Source of the DNA: Gammaproteobacteria bacterium
GTDB lineage: Bacteria; Pseudomonadota; Gammaproteobacteria; GCA-001735895
Reading direction: 5' to 3'
DNA length: 58,677 nt
Assembly: GCA_024229615.1 (NCBI GenBank)
Contig: JAAESG010000283.1
Span: 1 to 58,677 of the forward strand
The notes beneath the pieces were generated by a model that searched no databases, was not told the DNA's origin, and worked only from the letters and a program-made list of their open reading frames with translations. Positions 42,438-53,366 of this stretch are shown here, one piece after another. Both the position numbers and the translations under genes were made by a program. The stretch's first letter is position 1. Every line of letters starts with the position of its first letter.

Positions 42438-43642
42438 AACGCTTTATGACATTGCTGCTGTTACTGAGCTTGCAGACCAGCCTGTTCGCCGCGGACCCGC
42501 CGGGAAATCGCTATGAACAAAGCCTGCTCGAGACGATAAAAGATATTCAAAGCCAGAACCATGAACAGGCCTTGAACCATACCCGTGACCTGATCAAGAA
42601 ATACCCGCACAGCCGCCTCGGACATATGCTTTACGCCGACCTGCTGTTGGCCAAAGCCGAACCACTGACCGAAATCGGTTCAGGTATCGAAACAGACCGC
42701 GCCATGCGCGACTTCCGCTATGAGATAAAACAGCGCTGGCAACACGATACCAACATAGAGCACCAGGACCTGTATCCCGAGAACATCCTGTTACTCGCAG
42801 ATGACCAGCCTTATGTAATTCTCGTTGACCAACAGAGTTCGCGCATCTACGTCTACCGCAACAAGGGCGGCGATTTGCAGCTCGAAACCGATTATTTCAT
42901 CACTATCGGCTTGAAGGGTTATGGCAAGCAAAAACGCGGCGATCAGAAAACCCCGATCGGAATTTATCACGTGACGCGCTATATCGATGGCATGGAGTTG
43001 CCCGATCTATACGGTGAGGGTGCGTTCCCGATCAACTATCCGAATACCTGGGACGAGCGCAATAAGCGCACAGGCGGCGGTATCTGGATACACGGCACAC
43101 CGTCTTATACCTATAATCGTTCACCCTGGGCCAGCAACGGCTGCATCGTCGTCAGCAACCCCGATTTTCTGCATATCAACAGTTATATTCGACCCGAACT
43201 GCGTACACCGGTGATCGTCGCCGAACAGGTTACCTGGCTCAGTCGCGAACAATGGCTCGACAAACGCCAACAGGTCATGCAGTTGTTGACGACCTGGCTT
43301 GTCGACTGGGAAAGCCTCGATCATGAAAAATATCGCCGCCACTATTCCCGCATCGAGCTGAATGCCTATGGACGTGACTTCAACAGCTGGGACGGTCACA
43401 AGCGCTGGGTGAATCGCAACAGAACCCGGGTTGAAGTCGAATATAGCCAGCTTAATATTTTCAGCTATCCCGGTGAAGACGATTTGCTACTAATGCAGTT
43501 CGAACAGAACTACCGCAGCAACAATCTGAACGTGGATACCCCCAAAGAACTCTACTGGCGCAAGACCGCTACGGACTGGCATATCGTGCATGAGGGGACC
43601 CGCAGTTTTCCCGTCCCCGACATTAAAATCGTCGAAAACTGA
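42434..43642 (+). CDS. L,D-transpeptidase (YkuD) with C-terminal Cds6-like domain
   Basis: IHGTPSYTYNRSPWASNGCIVVSN active-site region. Confidence 0.93.
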   Translation: MKRFMTLLLLLSLQTSLFAADPPGNRYEQSLLETIKDIQSQNHEQALNHTRDLIKKYPHSRLGHMLYADLLLAKAEPLTEIGSGIETDRAMRDFRYEIKQRWQHDTNIEHQDLYPENILLLADDQPYVILVDQQSSRIYVYRNKGGDLQLETDYFITIGLKGYGKQKRGDQKTPIGIYHVTRYIDGMELPDLYGEGAFPINYPNTWDERNKRTGGGIWIHGTPSYTYNRSPWASNGCIVVSNPDFLHINSYIRPELRTPVIVAEQVTWLSREQWLDKRQQVMQLLTTWLVDWESLDHEKYRRHYSRIELNAYGRDFNSWDGHKRWVNRNRTRVEVEYSQLNIFSYPGEDDLLLMQFEQNYRSNNLNVDTPKELYWRKTATDWHIVHEGTRSFPVPDIKIVEN

Positions 43643-43656
43643 CTCGGGCCTGTTGC

Positions 43657-44019
43657 ATGTCAGAAGCGCAGGAATTCGCGACCCACATCGTCGACCTGCT
43701 CGACGTCTATGCACCCTGCGAGGCCAGGCGCATGTTCGGTGGTTTTGACATCTTTCACCAGGGAATGATGTTTGGGCTGATTGCCGGCGGCAGTTTATAT
43801 CCCAAGGCCGACACCGAATCCCGCGATCTGTTTATCGCCGAAGGCTCTGAAGCTTTCAGCTACCACAAGAAAGACAAGGAGTACCGGCTCTCCTACTATC
43901 TCGCCCCGGAAACGTTTTTCGAAGACCCGGGCGCCTGTCAGCACTGGGCCAGGCTGGCTTTCGATGCCGCATCGCGCAATCCGAACAAAAGCAAAAAATC
44001 CAGGCAAAAATCTTCATGA
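43657..44019 (+). CDS. TfoX/Sxy N-terminal domain protein
   Basis: EARRMFGGFDIFHQGMMFGLIAGGSLYPKAD. Confidence 0.88.
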   Translation: MSEAQEFATHIVDLLDVYAPCEARRMFGGFDIFHQGMMFGLIAGGSLYPKADTESRDLFIAEGSEAFSYHKKDKEYRLSYYLAPETFFEDPGACQHWARLAFDAASRNPNKSKKSRQKSS

Positions 44020-44543
44020 TCGAATGGGGGTTTTTGGCCATTGTCGCTGCACTTAGTGTCTATGGAATCGTCATTTATAATCGCCTGGTGCGCGACCATC
44101 AACGCTCACTGGCCGGATGGAGTGACATCGAAGTACAGCTCAAACGGCGCCACGACCTGATTCCGAAACTGGTCGATGCGGTAAAACAGTATGCATCCTA
44201 CGAGCAATCCACATTCGAACAGGTTACTGCCTCGCGCGGCCGAGCCAGCAGCCTGCAGACCCCCGCACAACAGGGTCCGCTCGAGTCGGAGATTAGCCAG
44301 AACCTGGTGTCGATTTACGCATTACAGGAAGCCTATCCCGAACTCAAGGCCGACCAGAGTTTTCTGCAGCTGCAAACCGAGATCAGCGATGTCGAGGTCG
44401 ATATTCAGTTTGCCAGGCGCTATTACAACGGCGCGGTCAGAAACCTGAATACCCGTATCGACAGTTTTCCCGACCTGCTGCTGGCCAGACTGTTTCGCTA
44501 TCAGCACGCCGCGTACTTCGAATTCGAGGAAATCCAGCGATGA
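44016..44543 (+). CDS. LemA family protein
   Basis: IVIYNRLVRDHQRSLAGWSDIEVQLKRRHDLIPKLVDAVK. Confidence 0.93.
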   Translation: MIEWGFLAIVAALSVYGIVIYNRLVRDHQRSLAGWSDIEVQLKRRHDLIPKLVDAVKQYASYEQSTFEQVTASRGRASSLQTPAQQGPLESEISQNLVSIYALQEAYPELKADQSFLQLQTEISDVEVDIQFARRYYNGAVRNLNTRIDSFPDLLLARLFRYQHAAYFEFEEIQR

Positions 44544-46426
44544 AGATCATACGCTGTCTGCTAACCTCGATACTGCTGTGCCTGTCATTCCCTGGCCTGG
44601 CCACAGAATTGATCGAATCGTTTCACAGCGACATCGAAGTGCGCCGCAATGGTGACCTGGTGGTGACTGAAACGATCCGCGTTCAGGCCGAGAGCAAGTC
44701 AATTCGTCGCGGTATTTTTCGTGATTTCCCGACCCGCTATAAAAATGCCCGGGGAAAGAGTGTGACGGTCGATTTCGAAGTTCAGTCGGTAACCCGCGAC
44801 GGACACGAGGAACCCTTTCATATCAAAAACCAGTCCAATGGCAAGCGGGTTTATATTGGCGACAAAAATACCTTTTTGTCTCCGGGAGTTTACGAATATC
44901 AACTGACCTATCTGACCGCGCGCCAGCTGGGCTTCTTCGATGATTTCGATGAACTCTACTGGAATGTCACCGGTACCGGCTGGGCTTTTGAAATCAGGCA
45001 GGCATCGGCGCTGGTGACACTTCCGGATACGGTCAGCGAGTTCAGGCTCACTGGTTATACTGGACGCCAGGGTTCGACCGCTCAAGACCTGGAGCACCGA
45101 CCAGTGGGCAACAACCAGGCTTACTTCGAAAGCAGTCGGTCGCTGGGTCGCAACGAGGGTCTGACCATCGTTGCCGGTTGGCCCAAGGGGCTGGTGAACG
45201 AGCCCACCAATACACAACAGCGTAGCTGGTTTTTCAAAGACCACAGGGCGTCTCTGATCATTGTCGTCGGAGCATTCACGTTGCTGGTTTACTACCTGAC
45301 CCTGTGGCGCTGGTTTGGCCGGGACCCCGAGAAGGGCGTGATCATTCCTCTCTACGAGCCTCCCGAGGGTTATTCGCCGGCATCGATGCGCTTTGTGCAG
45401 AACATGGGCTACGACAAGAAATGCTTTACCTGCGCGATCATCAATCTCGCGGTCAAGGGCGCCCTCGACATCGACGACGACGAAGGTGATTTCAAGTTAA
45501 CGAAAACCGGGCAACCGAATTCACCACTGGCGGTGGGCGAGTCAAGAGTTCTCAACGGCTTGTTTAGCAGTAGTGATGACAGTATCAGCATCGTTCAATC
45601 CAATCACAGCAAATTGTCCAAGGCGATAGGCCGGCACAAGAAATCGCTTAAGCGGGACTATGAAAAGAAATACTTCAATACCAACAGCTGGCTGCTGGTA
45701 CCTGGAGTACTGGTTACACTGATTCTTGTCGCCAGTGCAATTGCCAGTCTGCCATCGGAAGAAATCATCGTGAAAACAATGTTCTCCAGCCTGTTCTCGC
45801 TGATACCCCTGATCATGATTTCCGCTATCTGGCGTGGCCTGAAACGCGGCGGCAAAAGAGGCAAAATTCAGGTCGCGGTAAACCTCATCGCAATTCTCAT
45901 TTTAGTTGGCGCTTTCCTGCAGATCGGATTTCCTATTGAGCAATTCATTGCCGTCGTGCCCCTTCCCCTGGTGGCTGGAGTCATTGCGATGTTTGCCCTG
46001 CACTATTTCTTCTACCAATGGCTGAAAGCGCCAACGCTGGCTGGACGCCGCCTGCTCGATAGCATCGAGGGTTTCAAACATTACCTGGATATAGCCGAAG
46101 AAGACGAAATCGCCGCGACAAATGCGCCGAAATTCACCATCGGCCTGTACGAGCACTACCTGCCCTATGCGATTGCACTCGAACTTGAAAACGAATGGAC
46201 CGCACGACTCAACCACGCTATCGCGGCTGGCCTGGTCGAAAGTCACTACTCGCATCCAGGCTGGTATCACACCCACGGTCGTCACGACGACCATTTTTCG
46301 AGTGCTCTGTCGAGTTCCTTCGATTCGGCGATCGCATCTTCTTCGGTTGCACCAGGTTCGTCGTCGGGGTCCTCGGGCGGCTCCTCCGGTGGCGGTGGCG
46401 GCGGTGGCGGCGGCGGTGGCTGGTAG
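44540..46426 (+). CDS. DUF2207 domain membrane protein with Ser/Gly-rich C-terminal tail
   Basis: ESFHSDIEVRRNGDLVVTETIRVQAE...GIFRDFPTRY; C-term SSGGGGGGGGGGGW. Confidence 0.92.
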   Translation: MKIIRCLLTSILLCLSFPGLATELIESFHSDIEVRRNGDLVVTETIRVQAESKSIRRGIFRDFPTRYKNARGKSVTVDFEVQSVTRDGHEEPFHIKNQSNGKRVYIGDKNTFLSPGVYEYQLTYLTARQLGFFDDFDELYWNVTGTGWAFEIRQASALVTLPDTVSEFRLTGYTGRQGSTAQDLEHRPVGNNQAYFESSRSLGRNEGLTIVAGWPKGLVNEPTNTQQRSWFFKDHRASLIIVVGAFTLLVYYLTLWRWFGRDPEKGVIIPLYEPPEGYSPASMRFVQNMGYDKKCFTCAIINLAVKGALDIDDDEGDFKLTKTGQPNSPLAVGESRVLNGLFSSSDDSISIVQSNHSKLSKAIGRHKKSLKRDYEKKYFNTNSWLLVPGVLVTLILVASAIASLPSEEIIVKTMFSSLFSLIPLIMISAIWRGLKRGGKRGKIQVAVNLIAILILVGAFLQIGFPIEQFIAVVPLPLVAGVIAMFALHYFFYQWLKAPTLAGRRLLDSIEGFKHYLDIAEEDEIAATNAPKFTIGLYEHYLPYAIALELENEWTARLNHAIAAGLVESHYSHPGWYHTHGRHDDHFSSALSSSFDSAIASSSVAPGSSSGSSGGSSGGGGGGGGGGGW

Positions 46427-46815
46427 TTGTCAGGAGAAGAAAATTAAAGTGCTCACTTCGGACAAATACTGCTCGCTCTTCGGATCGCCTCTCATTTGAA
46501 CTCCGAGCCACAAGGTTTATATCGCTTTGGTTTAGTCATCGGATACCTCCTCGCGCTACGCGCCCATTCCAGGTGTCCACCAATTCAGAGCAAGACCAAT
46601 CGTCCCAAAACAGTCCCCCACAACATGCAAGCGAGTGGCAATCTTCGGCTGTTATTGCGACTGATGCATCCAGATTGAGCGTCAGCTTTCCCGATAGCGG
46701 AGCCTCGGCGAACCCTGCCAGGAAGCAAACTTCGGCCAATAAGAGACACTCAGTTAAAAGCTGATTTTAATAGACACTGACTTCGAAACTTTTTAGGGAC
46801 TGGCCGAGAATTTTT

Positions 46816-47682
46816 TCACTTTGCAGCCCTGCCGTCATTCCCCACAAAGCTATCCAGTATCTTCTGGTAAGAGCCGTCTCGTTCCATTCTCATCAGTGCC
46901 GCATCGATCTGGCTAATAATTTGCCGGCTATTTTTTATTGTTTTGGCAACAACAATGTGTATTCCAGCACGCGTATTCAGAGATTCTGGGTGTATAACCA
47001 AAGTTTCGTCCCCATTGTCGTTAATCAATTTCTTACCAGAAGTACGATCTATAACAAAACCATCTATTCGTCCCTGTTTAAGTTTTTTGTAATTCAGCAA
47101 GTCACTATCTACCCTGTCTTCGATGATGGTTCCGTTCTTAAGTGCATTGTCAATTGCCGGTCCATAGTTCATACCGCGCAATAAACCTATACGCCAACCT
47201 TTAATAGAGGAAAATTCAGTTTGCATTAACGTTTCGGGAAGTCTTTTGTCAGTAATTAGTGCTATGTTCTCGGTGTAGTAAGGTCGAGAGAAATCGAAAT
47301 AGCGTTGTCTTTCTGGGGTTTTGTATAGACCAGATACTAGTCCTGTTCCTTGTTTTCCTAATGCCATTGCTCTTTTAAACGGATATATACGGTAGGTCAC
47401 TTTTAGTGGCGTGGAATCCATAATTTTCTTAGTAAGTTCAACATATAGACCAGCGGGCATTCCTTCTTCTTCGTATGAATACGGAAAGTAATTGTCGTAA
47501 AAAAGAACGTCGATTTTTTCTTCGCCATATACCTTGACTGGTGCCAGGAGGCCTGCCCAAACAAAAACCATAGCTACAACCGCTTTGACGAGCCATGGAT
47601 TTAATAGTGTGATTTTTCCTTGCTCGGGCTGACTTTGCGAAAAATGCTCAGGTTTAGAATCTAAGGAGCTACTTTTAGGCAT
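46816..47682 (-). CDS. SBP_bac_3-like periplasmic binding domain protein
   Basis: KIDVLFYDNYFPYSYEEEGMPAGLYVELTKKIM; overlaps the start/stop of the cyclase gene. Confidence 0.88.
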   Translation of the reverse strand: MPKSSSLDSKPEHFSQSQPEQGKITLLNPWLVKAVVAMVFVWAGLLAPVKVYGEEKIDVLFYDNYFPYSYEEEGMPAGLYVELTKKIMDSTPLKVTYRIYPFKRAMALGKQGTGLVSGLYKTPERQRYFDFSRPYYTENIALITDKRLPETLMQTEFSSIKGWRIGLLRGMNYGPAIDNALKNGTIIEDRVDSDLLNYKKLKQGRIDGFVIDRTSGKKLINDNGDETLVIHPESLNTRAGIHIVVAKTIKNSRQIISQIDAALMRMERDGSYQKILDSFVGNDGRAAK

Positions 47683-48709
47683 CAGATTTCCCTATAGAAC
47701 CAGTCAGTTCAAATACGCACATTCCTTCGTGTTTGCCTCGGATTGGTACCTCCCCAATTTCTCTTAGTTGGTATGAACCACGGAGGTGTTCTACTGTGGA
47801 GGCTGAAACAAGTGTATAGGTACCATACTGTTTATTGAGTTGCTCGAGACGTGCCGCAGAGTTCACCGCATCGCCATGTACCGTATAAGCGACGCGCGTG
47901 CCAGAGCCAACATTTCCAGCAATAACCTCACCGGTGTTTACCCCAATTCGGGTTCGCAGCGAAACTCCGGCGAACTTTTCCCGGCTTGATCGATCCTGGA
48001 TTTCAATTGCAGTTTTGAGTGCATTGTCAGCATGTTCCGGATCTTCGAGCGGTACATTATAGGTCACCAGCATCGCATCACCCTGGAACTGATTTACGAC
48101 CCCGCCATGCGCCATGATCGACTCGACCAGGGCGGGAAAATACTCATTCAGCATCTCGAAAACTCGCTCCGGTGGCATGGACTCGGCGATGCCGGTAAAG
48201 TTTTCAATATCGGTATAAAGTACGGTCGCGATAGTGCGCTTCGGTTTTAAGGCTTTTTGATCGTTGATGATGGAGGCTGCCACACTTTCGGGAACATACT
48301 TTCCAAGCTGACTGACGATCGCTTCCCTTAGTCGCTTCTTTTCAAGGCAGGCGGTGACCCGAGCCTCGAGCAAAGTTAAATCACTTGGCTTTGGCAGGTA
48401 GTCCTCGGCTCCTAGCCTAATGCACTTCACAACACTGTCCATATCATCGATGGCGGATATCACCAAAACTGGAATATCCCGAAGCTGACCATCTGCTTTC
48501 ATGTTTTCCAGCACACCAAAGCCATCCATGTTCGGCATTAAGATGTCCAGCATCACCAGGTCGAAATGATCTTGTTCGAGCGCATCTAGTGCCTGCAGGC
48601 CATCTTCAGCCAGAACAGTTGAGTGCCCCTGCTTTTTAAGCGCCTGTGCGAGTTCAAGTCGATTTAGCTGATTATCGTCAACAACAAGTATGTGTCCGCT
48701 CTGTTTCAT
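47675..48709 (-). CDS. Response regulator with class III adenylate/guanylate cyclase domain
   Basis: REC 'ILVVDDNQLNRLELAQAL'; cyclase 'ATVLYTDIENFTGIAESM', 'VNQFQGDAMLVTYN'. Confidence 0.94.
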   Translation of the reverse strand: MKQSGHILVVDDNQLNRLELAQALKKQGHSTVLAEDGLQALDALEQDHFDLVMLDILMPNMDGFGVLENMKADGQLRDIPVLVISAIDDMDSVVKCIRLGAEDYLPKPSDLTLLEARVTACLEKKRLREAIVSQLGKYVPESVAASIINDQKALKPKRTIATVLYTDIENFTGIAESMPPERVFEMLNEYFPALVESIMAHGGVVNQFQGDAMLVTYNVPLEDPEHADNALKTAIEIQDRSSREKFAGVSLRTRIGVNTGEVIAGNVGSGTRVAYTVHGDAVNSAARLEQLNKQYGTYTLVSASTVEHLRGSYQLREIGEVPIRGKHEGMCVFELTGSIGKSDA

Positions 48710-48722
48710 GATATTGAAAATT

Positions 48723-51467
48723 TCAAACCGATTCCTTCGTGCATAAGGAGTTTAAGGCTGATTCCACTGACTTAAACTCCTGTTCCACCAGTGGGAGTTT
48801 ATTTGGGATATCTGTCAAAACTCCCTCTTTAGCGAGAAGCTCAAGGTCCTTGAAGAGTTCTCCCAGGCGTAGGGCCCCAACAGCATTGCTATTTGATTTC
48901 AGTGTATGCGCAATAAGGCGCAACCGATCCGAATCCTGCTCATCCAGACTCTCCTGCATTTCTTTGAGCATAGCCGGGACGCTATTCAGGAACGTGTCGA
49001 TAAACTCTTCCAGAAAAGTCGAATCATCCCCAGCGAGCTCCGCAAGGCGATCAATAGCTTTTGTATCGAGCAGGGATTCTTTCTCAACCGTTGTGGAACT
49101 TTCTAACACAGTGGATATAGCGGCTACTTTAGACCCGTCTAACGAAGACCAGCCACACTTCAGTGCTGCTACCAATCGCTCGATACGTATTGGCTTGCTA
49201 ACGTAGTCATTCATACCGGCAGCGAGGCACATCTCGCGGTCCCCCTGCATCGCATTTGCCGTCATTGCAATAATCCAGGGTTTCGAATCGTTTGCGGTTT
49301 GCTGGCGAATGCGTCGAGTTGCCGCCAATCCATCCAACTCGGGCATTTGTATATCCATTAGAACAATGTCATAGGGTCGGCGTTCCAATGCATCAAGAAC
49401 CTCAACTCCATTCTCTGATACATCCACCTTGTATCCGAGACGACCAAGCGCAAGTAATGCGAGCTTTTGATTGTTTAAGTTATCTTCTGCGAGCAGAATT
49501 TTTAAAGGAAATTCGACGCCCATATTTGGATCGAAACGAGGTTTGGGTTCTCGTTTATCGCCACTGCTTGTCACCGGTTTTCTGGCAATAATGTTTACGA
49601 TTACATCGAATAACTGAGATGGTTTAATCGGTTTATTTAAATGAGCCGCTATTGCCGAATCAAATTCGGTCTCATGCTCACCCAGTGATGTGAGCAAGAC
49701 GACAGGCAATTTGGTTCCACCCCGTTCGTCATGAATTGCGGCAGCGAGTTGGTCACCATCCATCGCATCCATATGCTTGTCGATGAGTGCGATATCAAAT
49801 GTCTCACCACCTTTAATCCATTTAAGCGCTTTCTGAGGCGATTTGGTTGCACGTACCTCCATGCCCCAGGTATGTGTTTTCTCGGCCAAAATATCGCGAC
49901 TGCTTTCGTTGTCATCGACAATTAACAGGCGCCTGGAATGTAATTGGGGATGACTGACATGTAAATAATCGTATTGCGACGGTGGCGCAGCCTGGACATT
50001 AATTTTGAAATGAAAAATGCTGCCTTCACCTTCAACGCTTTCTGCCCACAATTCCCCATCCATGAGGTCAACCAGGCGCTTGCATATCGCCAGTCCAAGT
50101 CCAGTTCCCGCGTAACGCCTGGTTATCGACGCATCAACCTGGCTGAAGGCTTGAAACAATCTGTCTATACCGTCATCTGGTATACCGATGCCTGTATCGC
50201 GCACTTGAAAGTGCAAACACTCTGTAGAAGCATCACCGTGAGACGAGATACCCGTATCTGTATCATTGGTTACGGATAATACAACCTCTCCCTTTTTTGT
50301 AAATTTCACGGCATTGCCCAGTAGGTTAACCAGGATCTGACGAACCCGACTGCTATCTCCAATAATTCGTTCATGCGTACCGGCAGCAATTACGTAGGCT
50401 AGCTCAAGATTTTTTCCCATGGCTCTATTAGCCAGCAAATCAAGCGCGCCGTGAATGCATTCTCGCAGCTCAAAAGGCTCGCACAAGAGGTCTAAACGGC
50501 CAGCCTCGATTTTTGAAAAATCCAGAATGTCATCGATGATCGAGAGCAACGAGTCGCTGCTATTTTGAATTATTTCGCTGAACTCATGTTGTTCTGGAGT
50601 TTGCGGGGTATCAAGCAGCATTTCTGTCATGCCAATGATGGAATTCATCGGGGTTCGGATCTCATGGCTCATGGCGGCAAGAAAAGCTGATTTTGCCTGG
50701 TTGGCTACCTCGGCCTCGTCACGCGCCTGCGCGAGTTCCTCAGTCCGCGTGCCTACACGCTGTTCGAGGGTTTCGCTGGCCGCCCGCAGCTCGGCTTCAT
50801 AGGTTGCCTGCTGGTTCTGCATCGAGTTGAAAGCAGAGATTACTTCTCCCATTTCATCCCGGCTACACCAGTCGACTGGTTGGCGAATATTTTCTTCCTG
50901 GGCTCGATGAATCGCACCTAGTAAACGCTTAAGAGGGATACCGATGGTACGACGATGTGCAATGATTACGCTTATCACAATTGCGAGTATCAGTAATCCG
51001 GCAATCATCGCGGCGAGGATCTCTCGTTCCGTTGTCATCGCACGAATCCGGGCGTCCGCTATGGCTACCTCAAGTTGACCGATGATCTGGGTTTGCCCAC
51101 CAGATGCGTATTCGATAGGCACTTTTAATCTGTAAACAGTTTGTTCCGTTGCCTCGAGAATGCCGGCCTGATCGACTATTGCCCCCGATTCATCGTGAAC
51201 CGCAGCTCCGAGGACATCCGGATCGATCGCCATTGCAGCCAAAATGAGTGAAACCTGCTTCTTGTCTATGTTCCATAACGGTCCGGCAAGCGTGGCACTT
51301 TGTATAGAGGCAACTCTTTCCATCTTGCCCTGAAGCTCTTTGTTCAAAGCGCTTTCAGCGTTTAATTGAATGACTGCGAATAGGCCTAAAGTTGAGACAA
51401 GCACTAAGGGGACTGCAATAGCAAGGAATTTTGTGCGCAGAGAATGAAAAGACAGGTAACGTATCAT
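48723..51467 (-). CDS. Hybrid sensor histidine kinase (TM sensor-HAMP-HisKA-HATPase-REC-REC-HPt)
   Basis: [19 protein letters not shown], two receiver domains, C-term HPt ([14 protein letters not shown]). Confidence 0.95.
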   Translation of the reverse strand: MIRYLSFHSLRTKFLAIAVPLVLVSTLGLFAVIQLNAESALNKELQGKMERVASIQSATLAGPLWNIDKKQVSLILAAMAIDPDVLGAAVHDESGAIVDQAGILEATEQTVYRLKVPIEYASGGQTQIIGQLEVAIADARIRAMTTEREILAAMIAGLLILAIVISVIIAHRRTIGIPLKRLLGAIHRAQEENIRQPVDWCSRDEMGEVISAFNSMQNQQATYEAELRAASETLEQRVGTRTEELAQARDEAEVANQAKSAFLAAMSHEIRTPMNSIIGMTEMLLDTPQTPEQHEFSEIIQNSSDSLLSIIDDILDFSKIEAGRLDLLCEPFELRECIHGALDLLANRAMGKNLELAYVIAAGTHERIIGDSSRVRQILVNLLGNAVKFTKKGEVVLSVTNDTDTGISSHGDASTECLHFQVRDTGIGIPDDGIDRLFQAFSQVDASITRRYAGTGLGLAICKRLVDLMDGELWAESVEGEGSIFHFKINVQAAPPSQYDYLHVSHPQLHSRRLLIVDDNESSRDILAEKTHTWGMEVRATKSPQKALKWIKGGETFDIALIDKHMDAMDGDQLAAAIHDERGGTKLPVVLLTSLGEHETEFDSAIAAHLNKPIKPSQLFDVIVNIIARKPVTSSGDKREPKPRFDPNMGVEFPLKILLAEDNLNNQKLALLALGRLGYKVDVSENGVEVLDALERRPYDIVLMDIQMPELDGLAATRRIRQQTANDSKPWIIAMTANAMQGDREMCLAAGMNDYVSKPIRIERLVAALKCGWSSLDGSKVAAISTVLESSTTVEKESLLDTKAIDRLAELAGDDSTFLEEFIDTFLNSVPAMLKEMQESLDEQDSDRLRLIAHTLKSNSNAVGALRLGELFKDLELLAKEGVLTDIPNKLPLVEQEFKSVESALNSLCTKESV

Positions 51468-51717
51468 ATAAGATCTACATGTACTGATGCCCCCCGCTAA
51501 GTGTGTGTAGCATTTATACGGAAGCGTAAATAACAGGCTATCTCTTATTCTTCCCACCATGGTTGACCTGTATCAACTCACTAGAATTTCTAATTGTTTA
51601 GTCTGAAAACGATTACCAATGAGGCTTGTAATTGAGGCATAGCATAAACAACGCTTCGAATGCCCTGATCGAGGTTGTTCGTCACTCCCTTCTGCCAAGG
51701 AACAGGGAGTAACACCC

Positions 51718-52470
51718 TTGTTGCGGACGATAATCATCATTCTCACCCTAAGTGCCCTGCTGTCACCTGCGCGTGGTGCGGACGTTCAACTCATGAGTAC
51801 GGACTTTCCGCCTTATTTTGCTGCCGGATTACCCAACGGAGGGCCGCTGACCGAAATCGTTACCGAGGCTTTCGCAAAAGTTGGGCATGAGGCAAACATT
51901 CAATTTGTCCCCTGGGCCAGGGCAATGGAGTATGCAAAGGTTGGAAAAGTTGATGGTCTGCACGGTGGGTGGCATTCCAAGGAAAGAGAAAACTGGTTCG
52001 TTTTCTCTGATCCACTACCCGGTAATGAGTTGGTTTTCTATAAACGACGAGGTGCGAAACCCGATAAGTTTACGACTTACGAAAAACTTAAGCCCTTCAC
52101 AATTGGCATTGTTAAGGAGTATAGAAATCCGGCCGCCTTTGAAACTGCTGATCTACAAACAGATGTAGCTGATTCTGATCAGACCAATTTGCGTAAACTT
52201 GCTAACAATAGGATTGATCTAGTCCTTATCGAAAGGGCTTTAGCCGAGTATCTCTTGAAAACGGAGCTTCCTGAGTATAAAGGGCAGCTGGAAGCACTCG
52301 AACCTGCGGTAGAGACCCTGCCAATTCATATTTTGATTTCACGAAAAATAGAGAAACATCAAGAGCTAGTGGATGATTTCAATCGTGGACTCAAGCGGCT
52401 TATATCACAAGGCAAGATATCCGAAATACTTGAGAAGCATGGTCTAAGTTCACCATCCACAGGCGAATAA
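51718..52470 (+). CDS. SBP_bac_3-like solitary periplasmic binding protein (TTG start)
   Basis: Signal peptide; VQLMSTDFPPYFAAGLPNGGPLTEIVTEAF. Confidence 0.88.
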   Translation: MLRTIIIILTLSALLSPARGADVQLMSTDFPPYFAAGLPNGGPLTEIVTEAFAKVGHEANIQFVPWARAMEYAKVGKVDGLHGGWHSKERENWFVFSDPLPGNELVFYKRRGAKPDKFTTYEKLKPFTIGIVKEYRNPAAFETADLQTDVADSDQTNLRKLANNRIDLVLIERALAEYLLKTELPEYKGQLEALEPAVETLPIHILISRKIEKHQELVDDFNRGLKRLISQGKISEILEKHGLSSPSTGE

Positions 52471-52593
52471 TTAAAACATGATGTAACTCCTTTCAATGAT
52501 TTCCAAAACTGTGTCACTACCGAGTAGTCATCACCAAGCAGGTTGCGATGAGTGAATCCTTTTCAGCCATCAAGGTTCTTTAGAGAGAAGGAA

Positions 52594-53340
52594 ATGCGAT
52601 ATGAGAAAATAAGAAGCATCCTCCTAATGGTATTTAGTCTCCTTTTTGGAGGGGAACTCGCGGCGGACGAGCAAAAAATTGAGATAGTAGCGACAGAATA
52701 TCCTCCCTACTACGGCAGCGAGCTTCAGAATCAAGGGTTCATCACCGAGATCGTCGTTGCTGCCTTCGACAGATCGGGTTACGACAGCACCGTAAGGTTT
52801 CTGCCCTGGCAGCGGGCCTTCGATGGAACGAAAGCTGGCAAGTACACAGTTTTGTACACAATGTGGTACCGGAAAGAAAGAGAGGAATGGTTTGAGTTCT
52901 CTGACGCCTTGCCCGCGAATGAAGTAGGCTTCTTCAAGCGTATTGGTGATGATATCTCGTTCAACAATTTTGCAGATCTCAAGCCATACACTATTGGCGT
53001 CGTTCGGGGTTATGTAAATCCTCCGGGGTTTGATGAAGCGGGGCTCACCACCGAGGTAGTCGACAATGATGCCTTGAATCTGAAAAAATTGCTGCGGGGT
53101 CGTATTGACTTGGTGTTGATTGACAGAATAGTGGGGCAGCACATTCTCAACATAAACCATGCGCTGCAAAAAAAAGAAGTGGAATGGATGAATCCGCCGG
53201 TCCGGGTGGAAACGCAACATTTAGTAGTCTCGAAGCGTTCCCCCGACTCTCGGGCGATACTGGATGACTTCAATCGCGGTCTAGCAGCAATCATCGCTGA
53301 CGATACTGTGATGCAAATCATGCAAAAACATGGGTTCTGA
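52594..53340 (+). CDS. SBP_bac_3-like solitary periplasmic binding protein, paralog of preceding gene
   Basis: KIEIVATEYPPYYGSELQNQGFITEIVVAAFDRSGY. Confidence 0.88.
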   Translation: MRYEKIRSILLMVFSLLFGGELAADEQKIEIVATEYPPYYGSELQNQGFITEIVVAAFDRSGYDSTVRFLPWQRAFDGTKAGKYTVLYTMWYRKEREEWFEFSDALPANEVGFFKRIGDDISFNNFADLKPYTIGVVRGYVNPPGFDEAGLTTEVVDNDALNLKKLLRGRIDLVLIDRIVGQHILNINHALQKKEVEWMNPPVRVETQHLVVSKRSPDSRAILDDFNRGLAAIIADDTVMQIMQKHGF

Positions 53341-53366
53341 TTCTAACCATAACCGGAAGCCACCGG

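Noticed and set aside
46320-46426. Poly-Gly/Ser C-terminal tail of the DUF2207 protein
   Set aside because: Common for DUF2207/TPM-type membrane proteins; not treated as novel.
46536-46739. ORF on minus strand in the gap after the DUF2207 gene
   Set aside because: No recognisable family, no ribosome-binding context I could support, low-complexity composition.
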